Shown in pieces: positions 22,952 through 34,966 of a stretch of 64,000 bases of DNA (position 1 is the stretch's first letter; each line of letters begins with the position of its first letter). The stretch is from Panagrolaimus kolymaensis (taxonomy: Eukaryota > Nematoda > Chromadorea > Rhabditida > Panagrolaimidae). The position numbers and the translations under genes are program-made. The stretch is from NCBI GenBank assembly GCA_028622995.1, contig JAJQJQ010000011.1, forward strand, positions 2,542,001 to 2,606,000, given 5' to 3'. The notes below the pieces were generated by a model that was given only the letters and a program-made list of their open reading frames with translations, was not told the DNA's origin and made no database searches.

Positions 22952-24854
22952 ATGACGGCTGGAAAGTATCGCCCTCGAATAAGCTCATTAACCCTTTCAT
23001 CAGATGATAAACACGATCCAGCTTGGAGCATTGATGAAAAAAAGCCAGAAAAAGGCCACGATGAAAATGGGGATGGATATTTTGAAAATGGAATATTTGT
23101 TAAAAATCATGGACTCAATTGGTTTGTCACTGGTAAATCTCTTAGCCTCTTAAAATGAGCATTAACTGATAAATAGAATTTAGGACTTTTTGTGGTTGGG
23201 GATTTAGCAGGAGGCGGTTTAGTCGCGCTCCCTACGGCCATGATCCAACTTGGTTTAATTGTTGGAATCATTTTTGGAATTGTAATGAATATTGTGGTTA
23301 TGATAACCGCTTATATGTTGGGTTTATCATGGAATGTTTTAATTCGTCGTTGGCCCGAATATCGTTCACATTGTCGCAAACCATATCCCGAAATTGCTTA
23401 TCGAGCTTTGGGTCCAATTTGTCGTTTAATAGTTTCAATTTGCATTGATGTAACTCAATTTGGAATAGCTGTAGTGTATTTATTACTTTCAGCTAAAAAT
23501 ATTCATGATGCTATTAAATCTTTCACCGACGATGAAATAAGTTTTTGTTATGTTATTTTAATTGTCGCTGTTTGTTTATTACCTGTACTATTTTTGAAAT
23601 CACCACAAGATTTTTGGTATGTACATATTGATTTTAGTTCTCATATTTTATTTTTCTTATCAATACCGTATTGACATGTTTTTAGGTGGGCTGTGGTTCT
23701 TGCAATGTGTACAACTTCAGCTGCGGTTGTTTTAATTCTTGTCGGTTCTTCACTTGATTATGGCATATGCCATGAAAAGGCAGGTTATCCTGAATTTAAA
23801 ATTACTAATTACTTTTTGGGTCTTGGAACTTTACTCTTTTCATATGGTGGACATTCAGCTTTTCCAACCATTCAACATGATATGAAAAAACCCACAGAAT
23901 TTACAAAAAGTTCAATCATGGCTTTTATCAGTTAGTAAAAAAAATTAATAACTCAAAAATAAGTGTTTAAATTTTTAGTTTTATTCTTTATGTATACACC
24001 CGTTTGTATTGTTGGTTATCTAACATATGGTGATTCCCTTCGTGACTCCGTAATAAATTCACTCCAAGTTTCATGGATTCAACAAGCTGTAAATTTACTT
24101 ATTACAATTCATTGCATTTTAACTTTAACCATCGTTTTTAATCCATTAAATCAAGAAATTGAGGAATTACTTCGGGTTCCACAAGGTTGCTTTAACAGCT
24201 CATTTTGGTGATTTTTAATATTTTTGTTTTTTAGAATTCAGCATCAAGCGAGTTTTTGTTCGTTCAGGGATGATGTTTGCGGTTGTAATAGTTGCAGAAT
24301 CCGTACCAACAGTAAGTTATAGCTAAATCCATCTGAAGGAACATAAAAAGAAATCTTACAGTTTGGCCCATTATTGGATCTCATGGGTGGATCAACCCTT
24401 ACTTTAACATCAGTTATTTTCCCAGCATTATTCTATCTTTATCTTTCCGCGGGAGAAAAAAAAGCTGAAAGAAGAAAACTTTCGGGTGATAAAGAAGAAA
24501 TCGAATTTCAACCCGTAACATTTAAAGAAATGATTGATGAAACTCCTTTATGGGTTATCATTCTTGCTGCAATTATCATAGGTAAATTGTGGATAGCAAC
24601 GAATTTTTTGCTAAATCTTTAATTTTCTAGCATTTGGTATTTTTGGAGGCGCAGCTGCCACATTCTCAGCCATTTATGAGCTTTCCTCTACAGAATTCAC
24701 ATATCCATGCTATGTGTTGCCATTTCTTAAAAACGGAAGTCAACATAATGCCGGAGCGTCTACAAATTGTTGTGGAGCCAATCAAACGCTAATAGCGCAT
24801 TCAGGCCGCGATATTTCTTGTAGTACTCCAAAGACGGATTTCTATGGATCATGA
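22952..24854 (+). CDS. Amino acid/auxin permease (AAAP) family transporter, SLC32/36/38-like
   Basis: Secondary amino-acid transporter of the AAAP superfamily. Model: join(22952..23132, 23184..23616, 23686..23930, 23979..24185, 24235..24311, 24362..24581, 24631..24854), 528 aa with every phase fitting. A hydrophilic N-terminus of about 57 residues leads into TM1, with the family motif VGDLAGGGLVALPTAMI. About ten further hydrophobic segments follow, with FSYGGHSAFPTIQHDM in the middle (the family FAYxGHxxFPxIQ region) and MGGSTLTLTSVIFPALFYL late. The C-terminus carries a Cys-containing segment (TNCCGANQT). The substrate cannot be assigned from the sequence. The start is the first ATG after a possible spliced-leader acceptor. 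Confidence 0.9.
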
Positions 24855-25363
24855 TAAAATAAATTTTATTTAAAACAAAGAGCTTTGAAATTTGGTAAAT
24901 GTGTATTTTTTGTTTTGTTTGTATATAACTTTAGTAATCATTAAAATGTATTTGGTAGTGGATTTTTTAAACTAAATGAATACAAATATTTTAAAAGATG
25001 TTTCAAAATGACAGAATCGCGGCAACAATCAAGTAAAAGTTCGATCATGCTTTTTTCTAATTTTTAAAAAGCTTCTTTCTTATTATTAAAGAAAAATATT
25101 AGTTTTTTATAGTTTGTTCAATATAAACAAAAGAATTTTTTAAATTAATAAACAACTTTTTGAATCTTTTAATTAACGAGAGAAAAAGTGTGTAAAAAAG
25201 GAATGACAAAAAAACCTGATTCAAAAATTTAATTTATTGACGCACAACATTCTTGTTGCTTTGCGATGGCTGCATTTTTGTTTTTATTGAACCTATTTTT
25301 GTTACCTTTTTTGAAAACTTTTTTTATTTCTTTCCAAATTTTTTCTTGATAATTAGTAAAAAA
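24855..25363. other. Intergenic between the permease and the antiporter
   Basis: AT-rich spacer of 509 bp with the permease 3' flank (AATAAA-like signal near 24858) and TAATTAG just upstream of the antiporter ATG. The two genes run in the same direction. A downstream-gene (SL2) relationship is possible but not shown. Confidence 0.45.
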
Positions 25364-27299
25364 ATGTCCTTCTTGAATACTTTAAAAAGTGGTATAAAAA
25401 ATAGACATGTAAGCTTAATTGGTTTTTTTAAATTTTAAAAATTAAAAATTTAGGTAAATTTAGTTTTAACGAGTGTCATCATTTTTGTTTCCCTTTATTT
25501 TATTCTCACATCTTTATTTCATCGAAGCATTTTACACCCATTTCATGAGAATTTTGGAATTCGAGATATTGCTCATGGAAGTAATATAACAGAACAATCA
25601 CCTCCACCTCATTATGGCAACATCGATAGCATATTTTCCATATTTATTTTATGGATTTCTGCTTTAGCCTTGGGGAAAATAGTTACTTATATTTATTTGC
25701 CGCCATTGTTAGGTATTATTTTTTAGTATCTCTGTAAAAAGAAGGTTAAATTTTTTTTAGGACAAATGATTGCTGGAATATTATTTTCTAATATTTCATT
25801 TTTGCATGAATTTTTAATGATTGATAAAGAATGGGAAACATTTTTGAGGCAAACATCATTTATTTGGATTTTAATTCGAGCTGCTTTTGGACTTAAACAT
25901 AGTATATTAAAAAAAAATTTGGTAAGTTATAGACATTTTTGACGATACATCATTCTATGATGTTTCACCACAATTTTAAACTTAATTTATTTTTACAGTT
26001 TACTTGTGCCACACTTGGCTTTTTTACGACTCTTATTGAAGTTATTACAATTGCGGTAGTGTCTTGCTTGTTATTTGGAGTACCTGCTTACATTGCTTTA
26101 GCTTTTGGCTTCGTCCTAGCTTCCACGTCTCCAGCAGTCACGGTACCTGTAATGATAAAACTTCAAAATGAAGATCGAGGTACAACCAAAGGTGTTCCAA
26201 CCGTGATTCTTGCAAGTGCAACTTTGGATAACCTTTTTTGTATCACTTGCTTTTATATTTTAATGGCAACTTTTATGGCTAAAATTGATGGTATTATTTC
26301 TTGGAAATCATAAGCTAAATAAAGTTTTTAGATTCGCTTATTTTTATTATTCTAAAAATTATTCTTGAAATATTCGTAGCTGTTCTTATCGGATGCGTGG
26401 TTGGAATGATTTTATGGTTATTACCTAGTCGAAATATTTCTGTTTACCATTTTTCGCGATTTTTAATTGTTGTTTTAACTTCTTTGGCATTTTATTATTT
26501 AACCTATAGTAAGGAATACCTTATTGCTGGACCTTTGACTGTTTGTATCATTTGTGTTTTGGCTTCATTTCAATGGAAACGAGATAATCATCATGGGGTT
26601 TGTCTTTAGCATTCTAAGAAATTCTTTAACAAGTTTTTGGTTGGGCAATAGATATAATGTTTTTCAGACAGGACAGGAAGAACATGCTTTCCATCTATTC
26701 TGGGTATTACTCTTCCAACCACTTTTATTTGCATTTATTGGAGTATTTTTTGATTTTTCCGTTTTCACATGGAAACTTTTATTTGATGCTTTGACTATTT
26801 TGGCTTTAGGTTTCTCACCTTTTTTGTATCTCAAATTATTATATACAAATATTTTTTAGGAGTATTAATCCGTGTTATTGCAGCTTTTCTATTTGTTCTT
26901 TGCACTCGTTTTAATGTAAAAGAAAAAATTTTTGCTTCCATATGTTTTATTCCAAAAGCTACCGTTCAAGTAAGCTCAAGATATACATTAAAAAATGGCT
27001 AGAAAATTTAATTTTAGGCGGCTCTGGCACCTCCATTAGCATTTTATTGTTTATCGAATATGGAAACAAAGCAATACGCAAATCTTGTATTACAAACATG
27101 CATTTTGAGTATTTTAATTACTGCACCAATAGGAGAATTTTTAATTTTACTACTTGGTCGAATAAGCTTATCTAAAACTCATGTCATCGCTGATTCTTCT
27201 TCTGCAGCAGTTCAAATGGAACAAAAAAATGATTTAAATACACTTTCAGTTGAAACTTTACAACAGCATTCATATACAAAAGTTGATGATTTAATGTAA
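25364..27299 (+). CDS. SLC9B/NHA-type cation:proton antiporter
   Basis: CPA2-type Na+/H+ antiporter related to animal NHA1/NHA2 (SLC9B). Model: join(25364..25408, 25454..25712, 25761..25921, 25999..26290, 26332..26597, 26668..26809, 26860..26969, 27018..27299), 518 aa with all phases fitting. About twelve hydrophobic segments are visible. FVLASTSPAVTVPVMIKL (residues about 193-210) is the discontinuous TM4 block (ASxSPAVVVPxM in relatives). GVPTVILASATLDNLFCITC is the ion-binding TM5. There the usual Asp-Asp pair reads Asp232-Asn233. FIPKATVQAALAPPLAF near the end matches the family's late helix with its conserved Lys. The hydrophilic C-tail has about 50 residues. An AATAAA signal follows at 27304. 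Confidence 0.9.
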
Positions 27300-27762
27300 A
27301 AAACAATAAAAGTTTATAAGCCAATATTTAAGATAACTGTCGTAATCGCTTCATTCTTTACAATTTTCATTGTCTGTGCGTGCGGCCGTCTCTTTCCAAA
27401 TTAGCTATTTTATTAAAACAAGAAAGAAAAAAATTAAAAGAAGATAATTGTAAAAAATTTGCATAAAAATAAATGAGTGCATAAAGAAGGAAGCTTACAT
27501 TTGCATTTCACGGAAATCAAGCGGTGATGAGCGGTTGTTTACTCTGAAGGGCACTTTAAATATTTTAGGATTTTTAGAAAATCAAAACTAAAAAAGTAAT
27601 TATGGGGAAAAGAGAAAATGTTTTTGTTGAGCTTATACTTAGATAAGCTTTAATGACTTTAACGCTTCGGTCGTCATGAGTATGAGGATCACATTATACA
27701 AGGATGGAAATATTATTTTGTCGAGATTATGACCTTCTGAGTAATGATAAAATCGAGTCCCT
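27300..27762. other. Intergenic
   Basis: AT-rich 3' flank of the antiporter gene. I see no gene here. Confidence 0.45.
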
Positions 27763-27850
27763 GACACTTCGTTACAATGACACTTCGTTACGGTACACTT
27801 CGTTACGACACTTCGTTACAGTACAGTTCGTTACGTACACTTCGTTACGT
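27763..27850. repeat. Short tandem repeat of ACACTTCGTTACG
   Basis: Six degenerate copies of a 13-16 bp unit with core ACACTTCGTTACG, separated by 0-3 variable bases. The core is kept while the spacing changes (unit lengths 13, 14, 15 and 16). The block is distinctly richer in C and G than its surroundings. Confidence 0.85.
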
Positions 27851-28143
27851 TTTTCATTTTTTGGTTTTCCCTTAGCAAAAATATAAATTATAATAAGACT
27901 AAAAGCTTTAGTAAATAGCACAAGTTTAAAATATTTTTTTTATAGTCCTTTATCGTTATCTTTTTTAGTCCGCAATCTTTATAGAAACTTTTTCACAAAA
28001 CTTCCACACTTTGTTTGCTAATATTTATATATTCTATTTATTAAACCTTTTAAATTCATTAATACTGTTAAGACTTCAAATACAATTAAAATTCAAAAAA
28101 CTAATATTAATCTTAGAGAAATAAAATAAAAAGAAAAAGACAC

Positions 28144-28392
28144 CTAATTTCTTCTTTCAACACCAGCAATCTTCCCGAGCTTAAGGAGACGCTTAATAAA
28201 AATCTCGCTTCTTTCATTTGGATCAGGGAAATCTAGAAGGTCAGTTATTAGTTTATTCCGCTGTTCAATAATTTTACGATCAATACGTTCATTTTTTGTT
28301 GAAGCTTCCATTCTTCCTGTTTCAATTAGCTGTACCATAGATTCTTCATGGTTTTGAGGGCAAAAATCAGATGTAACATACCACAGACACAT
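28144..28392 (-). CDS. Small hypothetical protein
   Basis: ORF of 82 aa from an ATG at 28392, with natural-looking codon use and charged, helical sequence (ERIDRKIIEQRNKLITDLLD, ERSEIFIKRLLKLGKIAGVE). There is no signal peptide or membrane segment. Two Cys lie near the N-terminus (MCLWYVTSDFCPQN). No splice acceptor is evident just upstream, so it is either a single-exon gene or the last exon of a longer one. I do not recognise the family. Confidence 0.5.
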   Translation of the reverse strand: MCLWYVTSDFCPQNHEESMVQLIETGRMEASTKNERIDRKIIEQRNKLITDLLDFPDPNERSEIFIKRLLKLGKIAGVERRN

Positions 28393-28747
28393 TTTCAAAT
28401 AGGTGGCGTGGATTGTTGTTTTTTTAAAATAAACGCATCCTTCTCATAAAATATTTTTTATAATTTGGAAGAAAAATGAAAGGATTATTACTATTATAAA
28501 AAAATGCATTGCTAAAGCAAACAAAAAAACAAACAAAAAAATTACAAGGCTTTTACAGTCGTCAAATCAAAGAAAATGATTTCTTCATATTAGGACTTTC
28601 TTTGCGAAGAGTTTAAACTTAAATATGGGGTTAAAGAAAGTTTTTATTAAAAAAAATATAAATAATCAAAATAAAAGAATTAAAAAAGTCAGCTTTGAGT
28701 GAAAAAAAATAATGATGGCCTGCTTGCTGCTTACATATCTCGCATTT
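28393..28747. other. Intergenic
   Basis: A 355-bp AT-rich spacer between two minus-strand genes. Nothing recognisable. Confidence 0.45.
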
Positions 28748-29198
28748 TTAGTTTTTTTCAAGATGATCACGGAAGCAATCACGGATTTCATTGAAGTTTT
28801 CGAGGCAAGTCAAATAGCTAAGGTAATTAGTTGGGACACCATCTTGAGCAGAACAATATTCAAGGCATTTACCTTCAACACCCTTAGCCTAAAAATAGTA
28901 TTTTATCAATGCATGGGCTTTAATATAAAAAGAACGTTACTTTGCAACAAGCAGTATGATCGACACGACCTGAAGCACAATCCCACATTTTGCCGACAGT
29001 TGAACCACGTTCAGTGCAGGTTGAAAGATAATTAAGGACGTTGGTTTGAGAAATGGAATCAAAATCACAGAAACGTGTAACGCATTCTTGATCTTCACCA
29101 GTTAATTTAGAACAACATTTTTTTAATTTAGCATTTGCATCTTCAGCTAAAATTCCGCAAGCAATAGCAAAAAGAATAGCAACAGCAAAATATTTCAT
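28748..29198 (-). CDS. Secreted DB-module cysteine-rich protein
   Basis: Nematode-specific secreted protein with one DB module (Pfam PF01682 family, function unknown). Model: complement of join(28748..28888, 28941..29198), 132 aa, intron phase 0. The signal peptide is [20 protein letters not shown]. The mature part has 12 Cys in the DB pattern: [48 protein letters not shown] and IRDCFRDH. It ends DHLEKN. The ATG at 29198 is chosen because it begins the signal peptide; the in-frame TTG upstream is not needed. Confidence 0.92.
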
Positions 29199-29826
29199 AC
29201 TTTTTTTTACCAACTTTTTATGTTTACAAGATCAGACTAAAAGTATACGACTTTTTATCGCAGATTTTATATTAGTTTAAAAATGCCCCAATTTTTAAGT
29301 CTTCTATCCTCTCCAAAATGTATTTATCAATAACTTCAAAATTTTATCATTGAAAAACTATTCTAACCGCCGGATTTATGGGTCATCGACCTATAATTTT
29401 TCACTTTAATCTCTTCCTATCTTCTCTTTTTTATCAATTATTTTAACGACCACGAAAAAAGATGATCCATTTTTTGTATATTTTTCTCTTTTTCCTGATC
29501 GTAAATTTCTGTCAAATTTAATTCCATTTTATGTCAAACAAAAACGGGCGTTTAAATGTGATAAGCGCAAGCGATTAACTGACCATACATCCTCCACACT
29601 TTTTAATCAATGAAAAAAATATGAATCACTAATTAATTTGTAAAGTTTCAAAGAGTCCGTCGGGTTGCTCATGGCTGTGTATGGTCTAAAAAATTTTGAA
29701 CAGCAAAATTTTATTATTTTATTAAACTTTTTTTTCATACAATTAAAATTTGAAAGAGATAAAAAATCTGTGGCACATTTTTTTGTAACAAAAAATAAAC
29801 ATGATTAAATAAAGATTTTAAATTTA
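29199..29826. other. Intergenic between the DB protein and peroxidase genes
   Basis: AT-rich 628 bp containing the DB-gene promoter and peroxidase 3' flank. No exon-like frame. Confidence 0.45.
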
Positions 29827-32339
29827 TTAAGATTCTTGCCAAGCTCGTAAATCAATTGAACCCACGGTTGCACAAGATTGAGCAGTGGAACCTCCTTCAT
29901 CCACAATAAAAGCATTTCGAGGAATTTCATGGAAGTTATTTCCTGTTTGACAAATAATTGCAGCCATAGTCATTGATTCAATAGATCGGACTTGATCAGG
30001 AGTAAATGTGGTTGGGTTTTTGTAGAAAAATCTTAAAAAAAAACTTTGCGTTAAAAGGAATAAAATTAAGATAATAACAAACCTATCACCATCTCTTAAA
30101 CGAGTAAATTGTTCAGCGATGATACAACTAAAAGTTGGACCAACTAATGATTTAGCGGTTGGTTCTTCAACCAAACCACCAACATATAAATCAATTTCAT
30201 CAGGTGTGCTATAAAGTTCAGCAATGCGGCTTCGAACAGCTTCATCAGTGACTTCAGACCATTCATTAAATGAACGAATTCTAAAAAAAGAATCTTTACT
30301 TCCTATATCATTTAACTTTTATTATTGTTACCTTGGAAGACCGCAAAGTGCTCGATAATCATTATATGTGCGTAATCCATGATCTCGGCCTCGTTGAATC
30401 TACAAATTTTAAAACTTTTTCTCTCAACTTTTGATACCTTATTAAAATGCTTACATTGGTGGTGGAAAGATCAAAATTCCCAAAGAAATCTTCAGTAACT
30501 TGAGTGGTAATTCTTTGAGGTTTTCTTGCGGGCATAGTAATGAGTCCACGAAGAACTAAATCAACGCCAAAATCCAACATTTTTTGGAAATTTCCTGCTC
30601 CATCAATAAATCGAACACTTCCAACTCGACGAAAATGATGATCGACCATGGGATAAAATTCTTGAATCATTCCATGTAATCGATATGCAGCAGCTGCAAA
30701 TTCATTTGAAATTGCTGGATTTACACTTGGTTTGTATCCACGATATGAGGATACGAGGGATACAGCATGGCCACCAAGAAGAGCGGGAAGGAATTCGTTA
30801 TATGTCTTAAATGTTTTTTTTGTTGCAAAAACCTTCTAAAAACTTAAAACCTACAATCGCTTGCATCACGCCACCCATGATCTTTCGAGTTTCTTGAAAT
30901 ATTCGATCTTTACTCCAATGAGGATTAACTTGAATAAGCTGTGTGGCCATTCGGTTATGTAAGCGAACAAAAATAGAATGAAATGCAGCTAATCCAAGGA
31001 AAAGAGTTGAGCGATCATCACCCGTGATCATTCCATTACCACCTGATGGAGGAAGGACTTCATTTTTAAATCTTTCAGTTCTCATAAATGCACCACTTCG
31101 GAATCTATTTTGGGTTTTGGGACTGCTACCATACATCTAAAATTTGTTATTTTTTTAAATCAAAATAAAAGTGAGAACAAACATTTGAAGCATCAATGAA
31201 TGCAGTATTTTCATTCATTTGAACAATTGGACCTCCACCACTTTGGCATCGCCTTGATGAACGAGTAAAAGGAACGCAGACTGAAGATCGTCTTAAATTA
31301 AAAGTTTAAAAAATTTAATAAAAACTAAATAATAATTACTTTGGATCATTTCTAGCAAAGAAAACAGGGGCACAATTAGAACTTCTTTCACATCCATCGC
31401 AATCATTCATATTTGTATTGTGAGTGATATCATGACTTAAAAATTGACCAAATTGCATAACTAAACCATTTGCAGCTGATGGAATTGTAACTTTTGAACT
31501 CAATAAAAATCGAGTAATTAATCGTGGATTTGGAGCTGTTCCAGGTCGAACTCCAAACATTTCTTGCACGCCATCAACATACCGAGCTTCAAGCAAACGA
31601 GTAAAAGGTGAAAATGCGGCACCTTTGGTTGTATCTTGAAGATTATTACATGTACCGTCGAATGTACGATACCGAGCATTGTAACATTCATTTTGTTGAC
31701 AAATGTTTGGTTGAATTTCTAAAGCGCATCTATCTCGTTGGGTTCGACTGCGATATTCATCAACTGTAGGAACATGACGTGTAAGAATTTCAACGGAACA
31801 ATCGGGTGTTAGCGCTAAAATTGTTTTGTTGATCAATGGATAATAATAATATTCATAGATGATCGAACTAAAGAGATGAACGTCTTTTTTTGCGTGTAAT
31901 AATGCAGATTTAAAAGACGATAGGGGAAGCAAAAATTTTTGATAAAAAAAACTTCCTTGATGCTTGGTTTTGTTAAAGGAAAATAAGTTAAAGAATTTGG
32001 GAAATAATAAAAAGAATAAAATTAATCTCAAAAATAAAAAGTTAGAAAGGCTTGATCAAATACAATAATAATAAAAAATGCCATACCCATAGGTCGATTA
32101 ATAGCATTTGAAACTTCTGGAGCAATTGGCGGCTGCTGTGCTTGGACTGCGGGTGAAGAACAAAGTCCACAAGAAACACCACAATTAGGTTTCATCCATC
32201 GTGAATTCTTTTGACATTCACCTCGGCTAGCCCAAAACTTGCATAATTCATTCGTATCCGTACATGTTTGTTGTTGTGCCAAAATAAAAGATACACCAAA
32301 TGTTATCAAAAAGATGAAAAGCGTCGTGGACTGCGACAT
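29827..32339 (-). CDS. Secreted ShKT-domain haem peroxidase (SKPO/MLT-7 type)
   Basis: Animal haem peroxidase with an N-terminal ShKT domain, the architecture of C. elegans skpo and mlt-7, some of which act in cuticle cross-linking or defence. Model: complement of join(29827..30031, 30083..30280, 30332..30399, 30455..30805, 30855..31136, 31183..31291, 31340..31814, 32087..32339), 646 aa, all phases consistent. A signal peptide (LFIFLITFGVSFILAQ) precedes a six-Cys ShKT (CTDTNELC ... CGVSCGLC). The distal site reads FGQFLSHD (Gln208, His212, Asp213), the catalytic Arg lies in GDDRSTLF (Arg321), the proximal His in YRLHGMI (His417), and NIQRGRDHGL follows. MPO-type haem-ester residues are absent (Ser211, Leu324). 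Intron 1 (31815-32086) is long for this region. Confidence 0.93.
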
Positions 32340-33947
32340 TTGCAAATTTGAAAGTTGGGAAAAAAGAAGAACGAAAGCTTTTTTTTTTTCACCGACTTAC
32401 CAAAGTTGCTTCAAATGGCTGATCTAAAAGTTAGCTTTTACTTTTTAAAGGAAAAAAACATCTTTGGTTACGCAAGATTTCGCTTTCTTTAAAACGATTA
32501 AGAAATTTCACTTTTGTAAAAAAATAAAGGGATCTAACAGCAGGAAGCTGCCGGAAAATCGGGTGCTATTAGCAATGGACAACGATGTAACAAACACGTA
32601 ATACATATTATTATTATTATAGTTATATTTTCTCCCATTTTACAAAAAGCATCCAAAAAAGTGGACAAAGGTTTTTCTCTTTCTCTCTTTTACTAGATCA
32701 AGTTCGTGATGATGAAGTTTATGAAAGATTTAAAATCCTATTGTCGAAAAGAAACACGCAAGCTTTTGGGAATTTTTGAATAAAAACCAGGTTTTGAAGC
32801 CAATCGAATAAAAAAAATCAACATCTCATGCTGAGCTTTCTTTTTTTTTGCTTTTTCCAGAAAAAAAAAACGTTTAGAAAAACGAAAAAAATATGATTGA
32901 AAATAAAAAACAATAAAGGCCAAATGATCATAGCAGCGGATATGTGTGTGATTGAAATAAAGAAAGAAGAATTCCGGAAGTTTGAAATTTCGAAGAACGC
33001 AATTCAAATGGCAACAAACGCAACGACAACTACGACTACGCTACTCTTTACACTCCCACTTTAAATCATGCATACTTTTAACATTCTTTTTTTTTGTTTT
33101 CTTGCAAGCATATCACGTTTAAGCATTGGTTTATACACTTCATTTTGTAAACTGATTAATAACAGTCTTCCCCTTAAAAAATAAACTATAAAAAACATTG
33201 ACTCACCTTATGAAATTGGTTAATAATCATTTTCAAACTTTTGAATTCAAATGTCAAATTCATTGTTGTTGTAGCAAATGTTGGTGGATTGTGTCAATGA
33301 AGAGGAGAAAAAAAGTGAAGAAAGAATAAAGTATGAAAAAACAAATTATAGGTGGTGGCTATTTTGAGGAAGACCTTTAGGAATTATTATTATATGGGTC
33401 AATTTTCTTCGCGATGGTGTAACTTTCTTTTCGAGCAGCGACTGCAATTATCCATCCTCATAATCCATACAAAAAGCTGAAGAAGAAAAAATATTGAATA
33501 TTTGAAGATTGTTAAATGTCAAGAAAAGGGAATTGCTTGATTTTTGGAAAGAAAATAATGAAGTTGTTGTTTTTGACATTTTTGTTATGATTACAGTATT
33601 TCAAAAAAAAAAGTTGGAAAATATTTTGATATCGTTTTTTAAAGAGCTGTTTGTCTTATTAATTTAAACTTTTAAGCCGTTTAAATATGCTTTTTGGTTT
33701 TTTAATAAATTATTAAAACATTATCACAAAAAAATATTTAAATTCCTCTAAAAAGATTTTTGCTGTAAAAAAAAGCAAACTTTTTTCCATAACCTTTTTT
33801 TATCTTCGCCATTCTTACAGCGAAAAAAAGGATGCTATTGTTTTTTCCTTTCGATGATGCTTGCTTGCATTAAAATTTTCTCTGTCTGTGATTATTCTTC
33901 CAAATTGTTTCATTCCATAATTATTTTATTATTGAACAAATTCCTAA
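32340..33947. promoter_or_regulatory. Divergent intergenic region (peroxidase / PRELI)
   Basis: 1.6 kb between head-to-head genes, mostly poly-A/poly-T DNA. A short GC-richer patch at 33395-33485 gives a 20-codon minus-strand frame (MRMDNCSRCSKRK and onward) after a TTCTTCAG-like acceptor; it is too short to call. No regulatory motif can be named. Confidence 0.45.
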
Positions 33948-34684
33948 ATGAAATATTGGACCTCACCAACTCATATATTTGATTATGCTTTCAATGAAGT
34001 TTCTGCAGTCTTTTACGATCGATATCCAAATAGCTTTGCAAAGCATGTTATTTCAGAAGATGTGATTGAAAGAAAAATTACCGAAAATACTATTTTTACA
34101 AAGAAATTGGTTGTAAAAAAAGGTAATATTTTTTGTTATTTAGCATGCTTAATGTAAAAATATGTATTTTTAGGCGCAAATTTTCTCAAATCAGTACCAA
34201 AATGGATGTCAAGATTGAATACAATTCAAATCGTGCCAACTTTGGAAGAAAGTATATATGATAGAAGAACAAATACTTTGATTACTTATACGAGAAATGT
34301 TTCATTCACCGAATTGTTTCATATGGATGAGAAAAGTGTTTATCGATCACTGGTATGTTTTCAACTCATTGACTTATATGCATATATTGACCAATTCCTT
34401 CCACTTTTCAGGATTCAAACAAAACCTCATTATCTCGTGATCTTTTTGTTTCTGTAAATTATTCACGTCTTTCATCTTTCATCGAACGAATTCTTGTTAT
34501 GACATTCCGTAATTCAATTCGCAAAACGCTTAGTGGAATACAAGAAAAACTGGAAGAACGTTATGGATCATCAATGCTGCCAACATCTGAAAATGGAACA
34601 ACTTCAAAGGTTCATGAAAAGGCTACCATTCTTACTGACAAATTATTAAGAAAAAAGCCTAAAGTTGAATTAGAGAAAGCATAG
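33948..34684 (+). CDS. PRELI/MSF1-domain protein (PRELID1-like)
   Basis: Mitochondrial intermembrane-space phospholipid carrier family (PRELI/Ups), which shuttles phosphatidic acid or phosphatidylserine with TRIAP1. Model: join(33948..34122, 34174..34352, 34412..34684), 208 aa, phases consistent. The start reads MKYWTSPTHIFDYAFNEVSA, and FYDRYPNSFAKHVISEDVIE matches the PRELID1 block (FWQRYPNPYSKHVLTEDIV, from memory). LEESIYDRRTNTLITYTRNV and the final amphipathic helix (FRNSIRKTLSGIQEKLEERY) complete the domain. PRELID1 has 219 aa. EMC5 follows 282 bp downstream on the same strand. Confidence 0.9.
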
Positions 34685-34966
34685 TTTTTTGTTTATTTTG
34701 ACTATTAACATGATTTATTGTTTATTGTACAGATTTTTTTGTTAAGTTTAGTCGTTCTTTTTTGGAAGAAATATTTTTACATATGATATGTTAAATATTT
34801 TTGTCACTTAATTTTGTTATAATATATGCTTTTTACAATCTTTTCGCTTTGTGTTGTATGAACTACCGTTTTCCTACGGTCACGAATATCTTTATTTTCT
34901 AACTTTGTATGGCTGATTAATGTTTATTTTAAGAAGGTTTTCAGTCCATTTCCGGACTCAAGTGAT

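Noticed and set aside
33395..33485. 20-codon minus-strand frame with CSRC motif after an acceptor-like TTCTTCAG
   Set aside because: Too short, and with no partner exons nearby.
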